DNA from: Lingula anatina | Taxonomy: Eukaryota; Brachiopoda; Lingulata; Lingulida; Lingulidae | Reading direction: 5' to 3' | NCBI RefSeq assembly: GCF_001039355.2 | Contig: NW_019775658.1 | Location: forward strand, 327,846 to 391,845 | Length of the DNA: 64,000 nt | Shown here: piece by piece, positions 22,462 to 38,285 of the stretch | How positions within the stretch are numbered: position 1 is the stretch's first letter | Layout: each line of letters starts with the position of its first letter | Notes under the pieces: model-generated | Told to the model about the DNA's origin: nothing | Database searches by the model: none | The model's input: only the letters and a program-made list of their open reading frames with translations | Made by a program: the position numbers and the translations under genes

Positions 22462-24450
22462 CCAACATGCACAGGTAACAAGAAAAATTAGCTTCCATCA
22501 AAAGGCAGAGCCAAGCTTATGAACAATCATTCTTTTCTTTCGGAAATGGAGAACTAAAAAAAAATTCAACATAAAATATTGGATGATGGGCTGTTTGTGG
22601 GTCACCACTCTCCTTAATTTTTGTTTACATAATTTAATTAATGAGGTGTAGTCTCATAAATTTGAGATAAATTTGCAGTCTGAAAGGCAATAATAGCATT
22701 CCCTTTTGGTAGATAAATTGAATAGGATTCCGGGGGTTGCATAACCATGTCATTGATATTTTTTACGTCGAAAACTTAAATACTCAATTTGATATTTTTT
22801 GCCCCTCTATATCAGTGAGATATATCCGGGCATTTTCTACTCAAGGAAAGTGATATGCCTTATATCTTTAATATTTTCTACCGACACTTGAAATTTGAAA
22901 CACGTTTGAGACGAACATTTGAGAGTCAAAGATTATCCTTACTGCCGAGGCGCCAAATAATAGGCTTTGATCCCAAAACGTGTACCTCGGGTTGATATAG
23001 AAGTACTTCAAACACTTGTGAAAAAAGCTACTGGATGGTTGTAAACTTTTACGAAAGCGATTCCTTTTATGAGAGTAATTAATACGTGCGTATCTGTTGT
23101 CAATTCCGTTTAAAGCCAAACGCATGCACTAAAATTTCGACTCTGGAACGACAACGCCCCTTGCGACCCCCACTGCGTTTTAAACAATCAGGACTGTGCG
23201 TTACCGTCTGTATATTTAAAACAGTATTTGACAAATTGCTTGCAGATGTCCCATCTGGCGTCAGTAACAGTAATGACAGTGGACTGCGTACCGAACAGGA
23301 AGTTAAAAGGACAACAACAACCTGTGGCCCGGATCAGATATCTGTTAGTTATGTTTTATTTGAAATTACAAACACAGCTAAGTCTCATGCTTTCGTTTAG
23401 GATAAATACAGATAAGAACTACCTGTCATATTCTTAGTCACTCTACAGCGAATGAAAAAATTGCTCAAGGGAATGATATTTTGAATTTCAATGATGCTGA
23501 CGCAAGTATGAGACATATAAGAAGAAAAAGCGCCAAGAAAATTTATGTTACTTCTGTCAAGGTCAGGAAAATCAAACTTTTCAGATGCGAGTTTTTCTTT
23601 ATCCTCAACAAGCCCCATGAGACTGAAATAGCAGTTTGTGCATTTTCAAGATTATTTTATTGAAAAAATATAGAATGTTAATGCTTTAATTTCAATTATG
23701 TCATAAAGTTATTACTGTTCAAAATGAATTTTTTCAACCAGCTTTTCCTTTTAATATACCGAGTAATAGTTACTTGTAGTAAGGTGTACCAATGGTTTTG
23801 CGAATGATGTCGCAGTGAAATTGAGAAATATTGATTTGAAAATCTAATATCGTTTTATGCAAGAAATATTTAATAGCAAAAGGTTTTTTACCTTAATACA
23901 TTTAACTAACACCAGTTCCGTTTTGTATGGATCAAGAATCTGGTCTACGAATTAAATTGAAAGTGTTTGAAAAATAAGATATCTTTGTTGTCGGTTCGCA
24001 AACGGCCATGGTGTAGGTTCGAATGTAAAAATATTATTTGCTTGCTGCTTTTATGTCCTACGTACCTCTTAACAGGTGAGCATAGAAAAAAAATGGACCA
24101 AAAAAAAAAGAAAGAAAGAAAAAGAAAGAAAAAACAGTGTAATTCAATATCAAAACTGAGTCATTTCCACTTTTATATTTTTCCAGCCTTATTATTAATA
24201 CTTTTTTTTACTTAAACCACCGAATTGTAGCTTCAACTGCCTTTGACAAAGATTAAAAAAATTCTCGTAATGTATCTATAGGAGTAGCGGTTTTATCTAA
24301 AACTAGCTGACAAAATTAATTGTATTTTAAAACAATTAATACCTGTTAAAACAGTTGTAGAAAATTATTTGTTTTAAATTTTCTGAGATAAACTATATCT
24401 AAATATTACTTTTACTTTTTTCATACAAATAAGTTACCCACAGAATACCT
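22460..24450. other. no gene seen
   Basis: AT-rich DNA. A 104-codon plus frame at 23086-23400 contains an acceptor-like TTGCTTGCAG but gives no recognisable protein. An AAAGAAAG-type purine tract lies near 24085-24135. Confidence 0.4.
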
Positions 24451-24464
24451 CCTTTTCAGGATTC

Positions 24465-24572
24465 TAGGACAATTCCCCCCCGGACAATTCCCCCCCGGAC
24501 TATTCCCCCCGGACAATTCCCCCCCGGACAATTCCCCCCCCAGGACAATTTCCCCCCGGACGATTCCCCCCC
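24465..24572 (+). repeat. left inverted-repeat array of the foldback element
   Basis: Seven units of GGACAATTCCCCCC-type, 14-17 bp each. Unit 3 reads GGACTATT, unit 5 has an extra CA at its end, and unit 7 reads GGACGATT. These variants act as position markers shared with the right array. Confidence 0.95.
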
Positions 24573-24844
24573 AAGAAATATACATTTATATACAAATATA
24601 AAGTAGAAAGTGTAAAGTTAAAAAAATTTCTTCCTTTTTATTGATATTTTTAGTGTGAAAATACAGCTTCATCATGAAACAAATTATTTTATAACAAAGT
24701 CCTTTTTCATTGAGTACAAGTACAGAAAGATTGTATTAAATATCTAATCAAAGTATAACCACCTATCCTTCAGGTAAAGGTGGGGTAAACAGATGAACAG
24801 GTAAACAGATATTTTATGATTATTTTTAGTTGGTGGGTGGTGGA

Positions 24845-25085
24845 TAATGGTCAAGCAATTAAAAGTGACAAATAGTCAAAGGGATACCTGGATAAGCGAG
24901 AAAATATGTTTACCCCACCTCTATCTAGAGGTGCACCTTGATTCAAGACTTACTTAATCAAGGGGGGAGGGTAATTAAGCAATTAAAAGTAACAGTTAAT
25001 TCATCAAAGGGTTACCTGGATGAGTGAGAACATCTGTGTACCCCTCCTTTACCTGGAGATATACTTTGATCAGATTTTTAATAAA
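24845..25085. repeat. two ~110-bp imperfect direct repeats inside the foldback element
   Basis: AAGCAATTAAAAGT begins related segments near 24854 and 24978. Each continues through TCAAAGGG.TACCTGGAT and GTTTACCCC/TGTACCCC to CTTTGATCA-like sequence. The right copy is also complementary to 24733-24795, so part of the interior has both direct and inverted symmetry. Confidence 0.75.
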
Positions 25086-25242
25086 ATGTTCTGTACTTCT
25101 CCATTAAAGTAATTTGTTTAATGAAATTAATATTATTTATCCTCCAGTTGCATCATCACACTAAGAAATATTCAGAAAATGGATAAAAAGATTTGAACTT
25201 TGTACTCTTTACTTGATATTTGAATATAAATATTTATTATGC

Positions 25243-25347
25243 GGGGGGGAATCGTCCGGGGGGGAATTGTCCTGGGGGGGAATTGTCCGGGGGGGAATTG
25301 TCTGGGGGGAATAGTCCGGGGGGAATTGTCCGGGGGGGAATTGTCCT
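25243..25347 (-). repeat. right inverted-repeat array of the foldback element
   Basis: Reverse-complement array. From the inside outward it shows the GGACGATT-type unit first, the CA-ended unit third and the GGACTATT-type unit fifth. This is exactly the mirror of the left array. Confidence 0.95.
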
Positions 25348-25362
25348 GATACCCCTTTTCAG

Positions 25363-28300
25363 CTGTCAGTCGTTAATATGAGTGAAATGAAATGCTCGAC
25401 CTCCATTGCAGTGAAAAATTCACCACGAAATTTCTTTTTTTCTGGTTTATTTAAAAAGGTGCTTTCTATGTGAAGGAGAAAAGAATCGTTTATTGTACAC
25501 TTTTAGATTCATTTTTCCACTTGCACGCTGGTTTCTACATAAACCACCAATTATGTTAATGAAGAACAAAGGTCAGTTTTAACTATATTTTGCTCTAGAT
25601 TAGAAGCGATCTGTGTTTGTTCCGCTTGCCGGTTTCTCCGCCATTTGTACTCGTAATTAAAATTTACGTTTTATTAATCTTAATAAAAGTGTACTTCAAA
25701 TGCACATTAAATGGATTTCTTACCCTAAATAGTATTTCAAAATGTAAAAATGCAAAGTTTGTTTGAAAAGATGCTTGCGATCTTAAATGTGATTGTCCCA
25801 AAATGGTATTAATTGACAAACTCTGCACGAGGGTGTGGTACTTACTTGTAAGTGCGCATGCCACCACTAGTGGGCGCTCGACTCACTCTTGTTAAAAGGC
25901 CTTATTATTTGACCAAAAATGTGAAACCATTGGGTAAAGTAAAGAATAATCTAGCTGTAATGATAATAAGATCACAATATTGAACATGCCTTCAAGTCTG
26001 TGACGGAAAACCCGAGTACCCAGGCAGAAACCGCACAAAGAAAACGTTCATTTGTATAATATGGGGTTCATTTGTATATAAAAAAAACTCACTGTGGCAC
26101 TCATAACGGGTCTGCCTGAAAAGAATTTCAAACACTTGATCATTTAAAATATAGATTTAGTTACAGACAAGTTCCAATGAGTAAGCTGAGTAATCGCTTA
26201 ACCAGAAATCTAACGCATATATTAAGAAGAAGAAGAAAAGTTGCAATGTTTCTGTCACTTTCACCGTGTTAACTAAATCAGATAATATCAGAATGTGATC
26301 ATTTCTTTTCCTGATTCAAATATATTTAAAAGTCTAAAATGTATCAGTTTTATCATATTGTATATGCATTTATTCTAATACTAATTTGTCAATACTAATT
26401 TGATAGATTGATACCTTACTCTAAATAGGCTTTAACGTCGGGTGATTTCAAAGTACATTTCTGTCCCGTCACGCAGGAATTTGAAAACGAACAAGATGCA
26501 TGAATAAAACGAATTTTGAAATAACTTTGACGTAAGCTGTTACAACATACCGCCTTATTCCTTTGTTTCTGCATAAAGTCCGTTCCAGCAGCCTGTTAAA
26601 CACATCTATGTATAATTTTTATCACTCGTATGTAACAGTCCATCTTAATGAAAAGCACATTTGTTCAAAACTCTTGTAATGACGGGTATTTTATACATTC
26701 AGATAAATCTACGAATAATGTGACATTGGAATTAGTCAAAATCTACATAGATCCTTGTTTCCAGAACAGAATATTATTAGAATGGTACCAACATGTTAGA
26801 ATTGGCACTTCATTTTAGTCATAAGGAATAGGATCTATCAAATATTATCCCTTTATCGGAGAAACTTCCAAACTAATTCAAAATCAAATTGCATAACATA
26901 GTATGATTTAAATAATTTTTGCTTGATTTTTTTTATCAATATATTTAGTAATTGATTATTTTACATATTTATACTGTTGTTTTTATTATATCCATAAAAC
27001 ATGTTGTTAGCTTCATGATAAAAAAATTAGGAAACCCTGTAAATATCAAAATAAAGTAGTCTATAAAAAGTCAATACCTAACCATTAGAATTTGCATGTA
27101 TTTGAACCGAAACATTTGAAACACAACGAATAATACTTATGTTGAAAATATTGAAAAACTGCCATTTCAGATATCATCCTCAAAACCTGACTGACACCCA
27201 AACCACTCCTGTCTATCTTGGAATAAAAAAAAAGAATGAAAAAATGTACTATTAGCATTTGCACGCCAATTATCCCATGTCTCATTATTAAAATAAATAT
27301 TTATGAGAAATGACCATTTTCTTTTTAAAAGAAAAGATTTCATTTAGATTAAATTTCGAACCTTAATGTGACACTCTATATGATACCTTGGCTAATATAA
27401 CATTAATTACATTCAGTTGTAGCAAGGGTACGTTCTTAATTCAAAATCCTTTTTTTTCCATCGATCTTTTTAATCAAAATTCACTAAGTTGATGATTGAT
27501 TCGCATTAAATTATCATTATTTGCTATATCTAAATATCTCCAGTAGTTACCAAAAATAACCGTCAACATTTTCTGTCACGTTGAACGATTTATAGAGATG
27601 GAACAATGAAAATTGAAGGTCTGTTTGAAATTTAAAAAAAAATTAAGTAAGTCTTTTTCATTGGTTTAGGTGAACGCGATATTTAGCTTCGGCGATGGAC
27701 ATTGAGAGAAAAGCGTAGAAAAATTAGTATATGGAGTTTTTCGACCCCCGGTGCCTAAATAAAGACAAATTATAAAAAGAAGTCGACAAAAAACGAATAA
27801 ATATATTCCCCTTAGGCAGTACATACATATACAACCTTAACACTGATGGCCCGCCTTATTGGCAAAATACTTTAGGTCACACCAAAATTCAAGTTTGAAT
27901 GCTATATTTCTGATGAAAAAGATAAGTAATAAAATGTTTGATACACTTAGTTAAGTGGTCCGTTTTCCTCAGTAGGTCGAATGCTTTTTTTTAGATTAAA
28001 TGTCACGTTCAGTTAACCCCGCTTCAAGCCTGGCTCTGTGATAAAACTTACGGTTCAAAGAAGTCGGTCATACTATGCCTGATCAAAGCCAGGAAATCAG
28101 GGTTTAGATCAAACATTGAGTAATTTACTTTGGACTGCGTCGAATAAAAAAGTCAAGGCATTTATAATTTAAGCGTGTTTACTCATATTGAATTAGACAA
28201 CGTTAATTAACCCAATTGACTTATACCACACGCAAGACCAATAGTGTAAAGAGTAATATGACTAGCGGGCTTTTTGTTCAGAACAAAAAATCACTTCGAC

Positions 28301-29708
28301 ACTTACAGGTCCCGATACAAATTATGACAACCCTGTACCGTCACCGATTTAACAGATGATGTTTAAATTTTTTAAAGCGTATTTCTTTAGTTTTTTTAAC
28401 TTATCTGTTTTTTTTTCATTCATTTTCTATCTATCTATTAAGTAAGGCACTCAACCAGTGATTTCTATATCAATAAATAATAGGAGAATTTGTTTAGATG
28501 GACACTGTGAGTGTTAACAGATCTAGGCACATGTTGGTCCACACCTCAGCTGGTTTCAGTTGTTTTTTTTTTATAGTGCAGCAACCCTTAGGTATCTACA
28601 GTTTACATAAAACCAAGCGCCCTTTTCAAACGTTCTTGCAAGGCAGGACCATGTGTTGCGGTTGACCAAGGATATCATGTTATTACCCCAATAAAAACTG
28701 AATTCAAAAGTTAATTGATTGTAGTAGCATTCCATTATTGCAGTGAAATCCGAATCACCAGCGGGTTGTTGATAACCATTTGTCAATCCACACCAACTTT
28801 CCAAAAATATTTTTGGCTATTAATGTTTTATAGACATCTGTTGTAGTGAGTCCTTTCCTTTGAAAGGATTGCAGTCCGATTCTCTGAGATGAAAGAAGGA
28901 GAAATTGAAAGCTAATATGGAATTACTTATTTATTTAATCATTTATTAATATATATATGGTGTATAGTATCAAAATAACAAACAGTATGTCTTAAGTATT
29001 GAGAACATCTGACAAACTTGTATATAAAAGCATTTTGAGAGGTAGGTAACACTTAACCAAGTAAAGAATGAGGGCTCATTTGCTTAGAAGGAGCTATTAG
29101 CTTGAAACTTCAGTGTAATGTGATATATAATGGATTTAAAACTCACTTTATTTAAGCGAAATTTATATATATTTCCCTTTTTTCCGTTGGTTGACTCAGA
29201 AGCTGAAAATCACTTTGTTTTCATGGTTGCACATCATGAAATATACTGAGTAAGATTACCTTAATCGTATGTCAAATGTGTCACAAACATAGTATTTGCC
29301 AGTAAAACGTATTTAAAGTACACAACACTTATCGACTGAGTCTGGTATAAGTTGAACTATATTCAATTTTACTGATGAAGTGTTTAAAAAAACACCATTG
29401 TATGGATTCAAACGAGAGCAAAAGAACGGCTGAAGGGGACAACAAAAAGCCCCTATCTAAGCGCTTCATATATACCAAAAGAGTAAAAAAATGGTTAAGC
29501 GATTAATAATGTTCTTTTGCAATATATAAAAATTATGAAAACGGTAATAGCTAAGCTGTCGTGACAAACGTTTGCATATTGCGAAATGGTTTGCAAGATT
29601 CTGATGTTGAGTCCTTAAGAAAGTAAACGGATGTACTGATTAAAACTTTGATAGTACCGAAAAGCAGAGAAATATTATATAAAATAGCTATATATAGCTA
29701 TGAAATAT
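25363..29708. other. AT-rich DNA, no gene seen
   Basis: No supported feature. A short ATGGCGGAGAAACC on the minus strand near 25650 opens only 14 codons. The 67-codon minus frame at 25664-25867 and the 77-codon frame at 28571-28804 are unrecognised. Confidence 0.45.
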
Positions 29709-29743
<35 letters not shown>

Positions 29744-29780
29744 GATAGATAGATAGATAGATAGGTGGGTAGATAGATAG
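29709..29780. repeat. (GATA)n microsatellite, interrupted
   Basis: About 17 GATA/TAGA units, broken by one TAAGA and by GGTGGGT. Confidence 0.95.
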
Positions 29781-31793
29781 GCGTCGGAGGGTTGGGTGTT
29801 GGTGATGGCAGCCTGAAGGAACCTGTGTTGGAATAATAATCTTTTAGAAAGAACTTTAAATAGGACAGGGGATTCATTTTACTGAAAAAATATGTCTGTT
29901 TGTGTGTTCATAATATTACTATAAGTTGTGGGGAGCTCATGGCAAGACTGCCATGCCTTTGACTTATGATACATCTGATTGCTGAATGCATATCCTCATC
30001 AAGCACACCATTACGTCCTATCTTGTCGTGACTTTTGTTTGAAAAGTGGTCAGTAAACTGTGGAACACGCGCGCATGTCATCGATTTACACAAGTTTATT
30101 TTTATTTAAACTAGGGCCCGTTTCTATACTCAGCGCGTGCATTTGTGAAGGATATCACGCTATGAGAGTTTAGGCCCTTCGCGTGTTCGAACAAACCGCT
30201 CAAACTACTGAACAATATGTATTCAAGACTCTCGCTTCTTTAATGTTTTGTATTCCGATCGATTGTAAGAGCATTGCTTATATTGCAAAATTAAGATTCA
30301 TACTAAGACTTTTAACAAGAACTGTAAAACGTCTAACAGTTTAGAATTGACGTAAATCAACAATGTTAATGTCTTTATCAGCAGACTATCAAATTGTTGT
30401 TTTATGAAGATGAATTCGAACGTTGTAAATTCATTCGTCTCTTTAGCACTGAGAGAAAGAGACAGCTTGTGGAATTAAAAAAAGGGAGAGACAGAAAAAA
30501 TGTCTGTGTGAGCTTTACTGTGCGTGCAATGTGCAATCGTGCATCTGTGTATGTGAGTATATTGCTGCACGTATATACACCAGGAATGTTTTCAAAAAAG
30601 AAAAAAGCAGGCATTTCGCCGGTGTTGGATCAATACGCGTTTCCTGGTTAGCAGAGACCTGTGTAGATCTAGCCAGACAGGCTGAGCGGAGGGCACGTAC
30701 GACCCAGACATAGCCAGCTAATACAATGTATCTGTGCCAATGCGTTGCCATGGGGATCAGACCAAATGCTGATAAACGCAGCGTCTTAGATTTCTAAATA
30801 AAAGTCGCATTTAGTGCTGTTTTTTTATTCATTTTTTAATCAATGAAATATTTCTGTATTGTAAAAAAGATATCTCTTTTCATTCGATATCAATTACATT
30901 TTTTGTACATTTTTGTATAATATGTAACAGAGAATATACATATATACCTCATACTGATAGTCATATTTATATAAAGATACATATACGAGTGCATATCTAT
31001 AATATATATCTATACATGTGGGGTGTTAAAGCTGTGTATCTTAAAAAAAACCTGGTATAAAGGAATCGGTAACCAGGGGAGCAAGCTGATAACGGTGCTC
31101 TTCAAATAAGTGATGGAATCTCCAGAGAGTCTGGGAGGGCTTCGTGTTTACAAAGATCTCTCCTCTTTTGGGCAAGATTGATCAGGAAACGGCTAATCTC
31201 ATAAAATTATAGCATCAGTGGGGTATTTGTTTTAATCTAATGATGCGAATATTGTAATTCTAAGATATAACAGAGAATACGGTCTACAGAATTACGAGAA
31301 TTAAGTCCTAGAAGATTGATATAAAAATGTTTATAATTTATATAAATTGTTAATGCATATAACAAATTTGGCGAAGGCGGTTTCTTGTGGTTCTTCGAAT
31401 ACATGTGACTAAAGCGTGTCCTAAACTGGCTAATATTGACGAGTCAGACGTGTAATTAAGGCCGTTTGGTCCCTCAATGGCAGAAAAAAACGACATGTCC
31501 TTGTAGAAGCGATTCCCTTTGTTGCCATATATCAAGCAGTTTTCTTCTATCTATAGTTTACCTTGAATCAAGGTTGAAGAAAATCAAGTCAAATGTTGCC
31601 AGGGAATAATTGAGAGAAAGTGCAATATCTATCACTTTGTTTCCTTATGTGGCATTTCTCCATTTTGAAATATTGGACTTTTCTAGCAGAAGCATAAAAA
31701 TGAAGAAAGGAATATTGTGTATATTATTATTATTATTTGATCTGACAACCCGTGGGTTGGATAGATACATAGAAATTATGAGAACACAGAGTA
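29781..31793. other. mostly AT-rich; small GC-richer patch at 30530-30790
   Basis: The GC-richer patch contains GTTGCCATGG (half of an RFX X-box) near 30744, but no start codon or exon is supported. Overlapping open frames on both strands here (60-85 codons) are not recognisable. Confidence 0.35.
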
Positions 31794-34229
<2,436 letters not shown>

Positions 34230-34251
34230 AAATATATATATATATATATAT
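34230..34251. repeat. short (TA)n tract
   Basis: About eleven AT repeats. Confidence 0.9.
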
Positions 34252-34984
34252 TGCTGAAAACATTTAATATAATTAAACTGTTTAATACTACCACAAAGTA
34301 GAAAGAATGATGTTAAGGGAAGATACGGCAATATTCATGAGTTGGACACAGTTTTTAGAAAACATATTGATAGTGAATTAAAAAGCTGCACCATGTTATA
34401 TAGAGAAATATACGGGTCGCGGGTATGAATATAAGAGTGGGGTGAAAGTAAGTAAAAGCTGAATGAAAATGGATGTAGAAAGTTGATGTGTATAGTATGA
34501 ATGTTTATTTTTTAGGAGATATTGGTTTGAATATGACAAAATATTTTGAATCCTTCATTATTTGCTTGTTTGGCAAGAAATGATTTCAGTATTTTGCTTG
34601 TCTTCGCCCTTTTGAATGTCAATCTATTTACAGTAGCCCTGTTTGTAATAACTTGATTGACCTAACAATGTTTTCAACTTTAACTTAAATACTCCGGTAT
34701 ATCAGCAGAATTCATCATTTATCAATTAAATTGAAAACTTTCACACGTTTAAGTTGATGGTTTCAACGGCACTTTGAAGTTAATATTAATCGTTACACTG
34801 ATGAAGACAGTGGATACATTTATCTAAGTAAAGTTGTAGATAACGAAATTATTGATTAACTGTATTTCCAGCTCCATAGCGACAGGTTCAGGTGTGCAGA
34901 CAAAATATCCTTACATGATGAGTACACAACCAAGTGAATCCAAGTGAATCTTTTTGGGAGGCAAATGAGTAATTATACTACTTA

Positions 34985-35330
34985 TAAAGGAATTTGAACT
35001 GTAGGGACCCTACTTATGTCCAAGGGATGACACATCCACTGTCATGTTACCAGAGAGTTTCTTGTAAAACAAGGTCCAGTACCCATTGATTTGTACAGGT
35101 AAGATTTTGACCCGCTTACGTCAGGTTAACTTTTACCTGTATGAACCTAATGGAGGACGGACCACTTGTTGCAGGGACCGTCAGTTTTTTAACACCGACT
35201 TCAGTGGAGATCGATACTCGCATTTGGCTTATTGCAGCCGCCTGGGATGCCAATTTATTCTAAGAACTGAAGTTCGAATCACTACGTCACATCAGTCACT
35301 TGACTTTGCAGTGTTGAAATATTGCTCATT
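34985..35330 (+). other. GC-richer patch with strong donor at 35098/35099
   Basis: A textbook donor TACAG|GTAAGA ends a possible plus-strand exon at 35098. Downstream there is an 82-codon open frame containing a TACGTCAC ATF/CREB-like site. No matching acceptor or recognisable peptide was found, so this is only a candidate exon edge. Confidence 0.2.
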
Positions 35331-35339
35331 TTGAGCAAA

Positions 35340-36600
35340 AAAAAGATATTTCACAAGTTAGGTTACTTCACGGCCCAGCAGCCCATTGCCATTTGTGTTT
35401 CGATAATGGTGAGGTGACGAACATAGGAGACAACGAGACAAATCTTTATATACTATCAAAAAAAGCAATATTAATATTCGATAGATGAAAACATATTGTG
35501 TTTCAAGTTATATTTAGAGACAGTTCTAGAATACGTGTTCGTTAAGTATCCATTAGGAATATGTAGTTTAAAAAGGGATGCGGGTACTCCTTATGTATGT
35601 ATGATATTGTGTTGCCTAAACAAAATACTGTGAAACTATCGTGCACGTATGTTTTTCAAGGACATCATTGTAAAAGCATTATTGCATAAACGTTAAGCAG
35701 CACAGTGGATGGTTTACAATGCCGCTTTATACATTTTGGTCACCTATTTCAAACATATAGATGCAACTTGGGTGACCATAAATTCATATTAAGAATTTTA
35801 GTTTGAAGTCTTTCAAGGTTTTAAGTTACTATAAGCTTATTTCAGAGATGTTATTGTGACACTGGTCCAGTGTGGCATGGGTTACATATGAGGAGGCAAT
35901 GATCACTCAGCTTGTTTCGAACTCATCCAATAGAGTAAGTGTAAAGATGAAGCGAAAAACGGCAAGGGAATAGAAGGACAGATATACTTTTCAAAAGTAC
36001 GCATTTTTGAAAGACATAGTAAGGTTGGAAAATATTTTTTAGATTCCTGAATCTTCTGGGACTGTACACTTAAGTTTATATGCAGGACGAACACATTGTG
36101 TCTACCTAGAGTGCGAGTCAAGCCAAATAAATTCGTTTTAAACGGAGTCTGTAAACTACATGGATCATATCATGAAACACTACAACATTTTGTTACTATT
36201 ATGTTAAAAGATAAGCGCGTTTTATAATGATTTTATGTCCAATTTGGAGTCGTAAGGACTAATCCCAAGTTATTGGAACAATTCTTAGTACCTACCATTT
36301 TATGGCGCTTTTATCATATGATAAATTATTGATTTTACTAGGTGTTACTTTCAGAAGGAAACAATCTTACTTATATATAGACAGAATATTTAATTATATT
36401 TTTAAGAATATATATATGGTTGTTGAAAAAGGATGTTCTTTTTCGTTAAATTGTGTTAAAATCATTGTATATAAGGATGTATCACACGAAATCCAATCCA
36501 GAACTACCCCTATTGTAAAGGGGTAGTATAAAGTTATTATTTTTTTATTATTATTTCCCTTTGTTAGTATGGCATAAATAAATTTCAGTGAAAGTCAAAT
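35340..36600. other. no gene seen; 8-bp hairpin at 36503-36527
   Basis: ACTACCCC / GGGGTAGT with a 9-base loop is the only structured item noticed in this AT-rich stretch. Confidence 0.5.
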
Positions 36601-36615
36601 ATGAAATGTAGGATC

Positions 36616-36639
36616 TTTCTTTTCTTTCTTTCTTTCTTT

Positions 36640-36671
<32 letters not shown>
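36616..36671. repeat. (CTTT)n and poly(T)
   Basis: CTTT repeats run into T30. Minus-strand frames reading poly-Lys across it are artefacts. Confidence 0.95.
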
Positions 36672-36674
<3 letters not shown>

Positions 36675-36812
36675 GTTTTGTTTCCCAAAAAGAAAGTACC
36701 TTGTAATATAATGTATAAACCAGCTAAATAGAAATACGTTTGGCGAGAAAATAAGGTTAACGTCATGATTTACTGAAACCCTTTTTATGTAAAATTCTGG
36801 GTTTAAAAATAC

Positions 36813-36833
36813 AAAAAAAAAAAAAAAAAAAAA
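36813..36833. repeat. poly(A), 21 bases
   Basis: An A21 run about 140 bp after the T30 tract. The two could pair but are more likely independent homopolymers. Confidence 0.9.
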
Positions 36834-37933
36834 CAACAAAACTTATGTTACGTGTGAATATGTTCAGATTCTGTTCAAGTGAGGACATCCAAAATAGTTA
36901 TTAGCATCATTTCATCTAAGACGAGTATAAGACCAGAAAGTAAAACATAAAAAATTGTAATATCTTGAAAATTTTATTTAAACACTACTAAGCGATGTCA
37001 CATAAATATCATGACTATGTATATATTCCTATTAGGTTTACATAAGTAAACAATATGTAATTATCATCAATAAGACAGTAATCACAGGCTGCTCTTTTCT
37101 TTACACACTGTTCAACACGCAACATTTTAATGTAAAATTTATATTAAAGAGCCAGAAAACACACTCACTTCATTCAAAAAAAGTTTTCTGGGCATTCGGA
37201 GGGTCAGCAGAACATTGTTATTTCGTAGTCGATTCTTTTATTTATTATTTTTATTTTATTTGTAAAAGTTTTTGATGAATGACATATATGTTTAATTGTG
37301 CATGTGCATGAATGATTGACTATTTAAAAAATATTTTGTAATTGCTTGGAGTAATTTCCATTTTGATATATTTACCGCTGCAAATCAATTTTTACTTACT
37401 TTTTGTTCTTTATCACCTGTTACCAAGATCTCCAGAAGCAAATACCCATAGATCTCTGTACTCTCATTCTCTCTGAAATTGGTTTATTATCTTTCTTATT
37501 TAGTTATTGAGCTAAGTGTTATCTGCTATCTTGGTTGCATATGTTTCTGTATACTTTTATCTGTTATCTTTGTACTAACTTTTTTTATTTACTGATTTTT
37601 ATACCTTTTACATACACATTTATGTCTCATTCTAATTGTTATAATTTTTAGATATATTCAGCCAGCTATGTTGGTATCTATCAATTGTATATATATATTT
37701 ATATTTATATCTCTGCAAGTCATATCAGACATACATGGTGTTCTTTAGTTATTAATTAATTTATTTATCTATGTTTGTGTACAACGATGAATACACTGGA
37801 CACTAAATGAAGAATATCATTTCAAATGCATTTTGATACTATAAAAAAAAGGTAATGAAACGCATTTTCAAGCAATGAAGGCTATTCTTCACATGAACGA
37901 AAACAGGTTCTTTGCACAAAGCCCAAATTTCTG

Positions 37934-37957
37934 TTTTTTTTTTTTTTTTTTTTTTTT
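37934..37957. repeat. poly(T), 24 bases
   Basis: An uninterrupted T run followed by GGTTTAACGTC. Confidence 0.9.
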
Positions 37958-38285
37958 GGTTTAACGTCTATTATGAAAGAAGGTAGCTTCGGTTTCCGTG
38001 TGTCACGTGACAATCAGCTTCTCGAGCTGCAATTCGACTGCAATTCCTTCTGTTTTCAACCATACCTTTTTGATATAAATAGGGTATTACAGTTGTGTTT
38101 ATCATGGTCACAAAGTACCGGGATTTCCATGTGCAAAAAGACTACACCAAGGAAATAAACAAGACGGATGCAAAAACGCCATTGTTATTGTCATTTTCTT
38201 TATGTGCAGTTAAGCAGACTGTAATGGCTACTGACCGGTTGTTGGCGTGTTTTATATCTGTATTCCGTATTTGTCACAGTAGTCA

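Larger units (their letters stand above)
24460..25353. mobile_element. foldback-type DNA transposon, 894 bp, with 9-bp target duplication
   Basis: The element is flanked by perfect 9-bp direct repeats CCTTTTCAG (24451-24459 and 25354-25362). Its ends are imperfectly inverted (GATTCTAGGACAATT at the left; the right end reads GGTATCAGGACAATT inverted). They lead into tandem arrays of a 14-17-bp unit GGACAATTCCCCCC (left 24465-24572) and its reverse complement (right 25243-25347). Variant units occur in mirrored order in both arrays. The arms keep pairing imperfectly inward through the AT-rich interior, so nearly the whole element is one palindrome. There is no ORF of transposase size, so it is non-autonomous. 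Long inverted ends built of tandem repeats and a 9-bp duplication are features of foldback elements and of the Mutator-like superfamily. The superfamily assignment is inference. Confidence 0.88.

Noticed and set aside
24000-24030. GGTTCGAAT resembling a tRNA B box
   Set aside because: No matching A box or cloverleaf could be built around it. The GTTCGAA words at 4163, 30186 and 35271 fail for the same reason.
36585-36839. Minus ORFs rich in Lys or Phe near 36.6-36.8 kb
   Set aside because: They read through the CTTT/poly(T) and poly(A) tracts.
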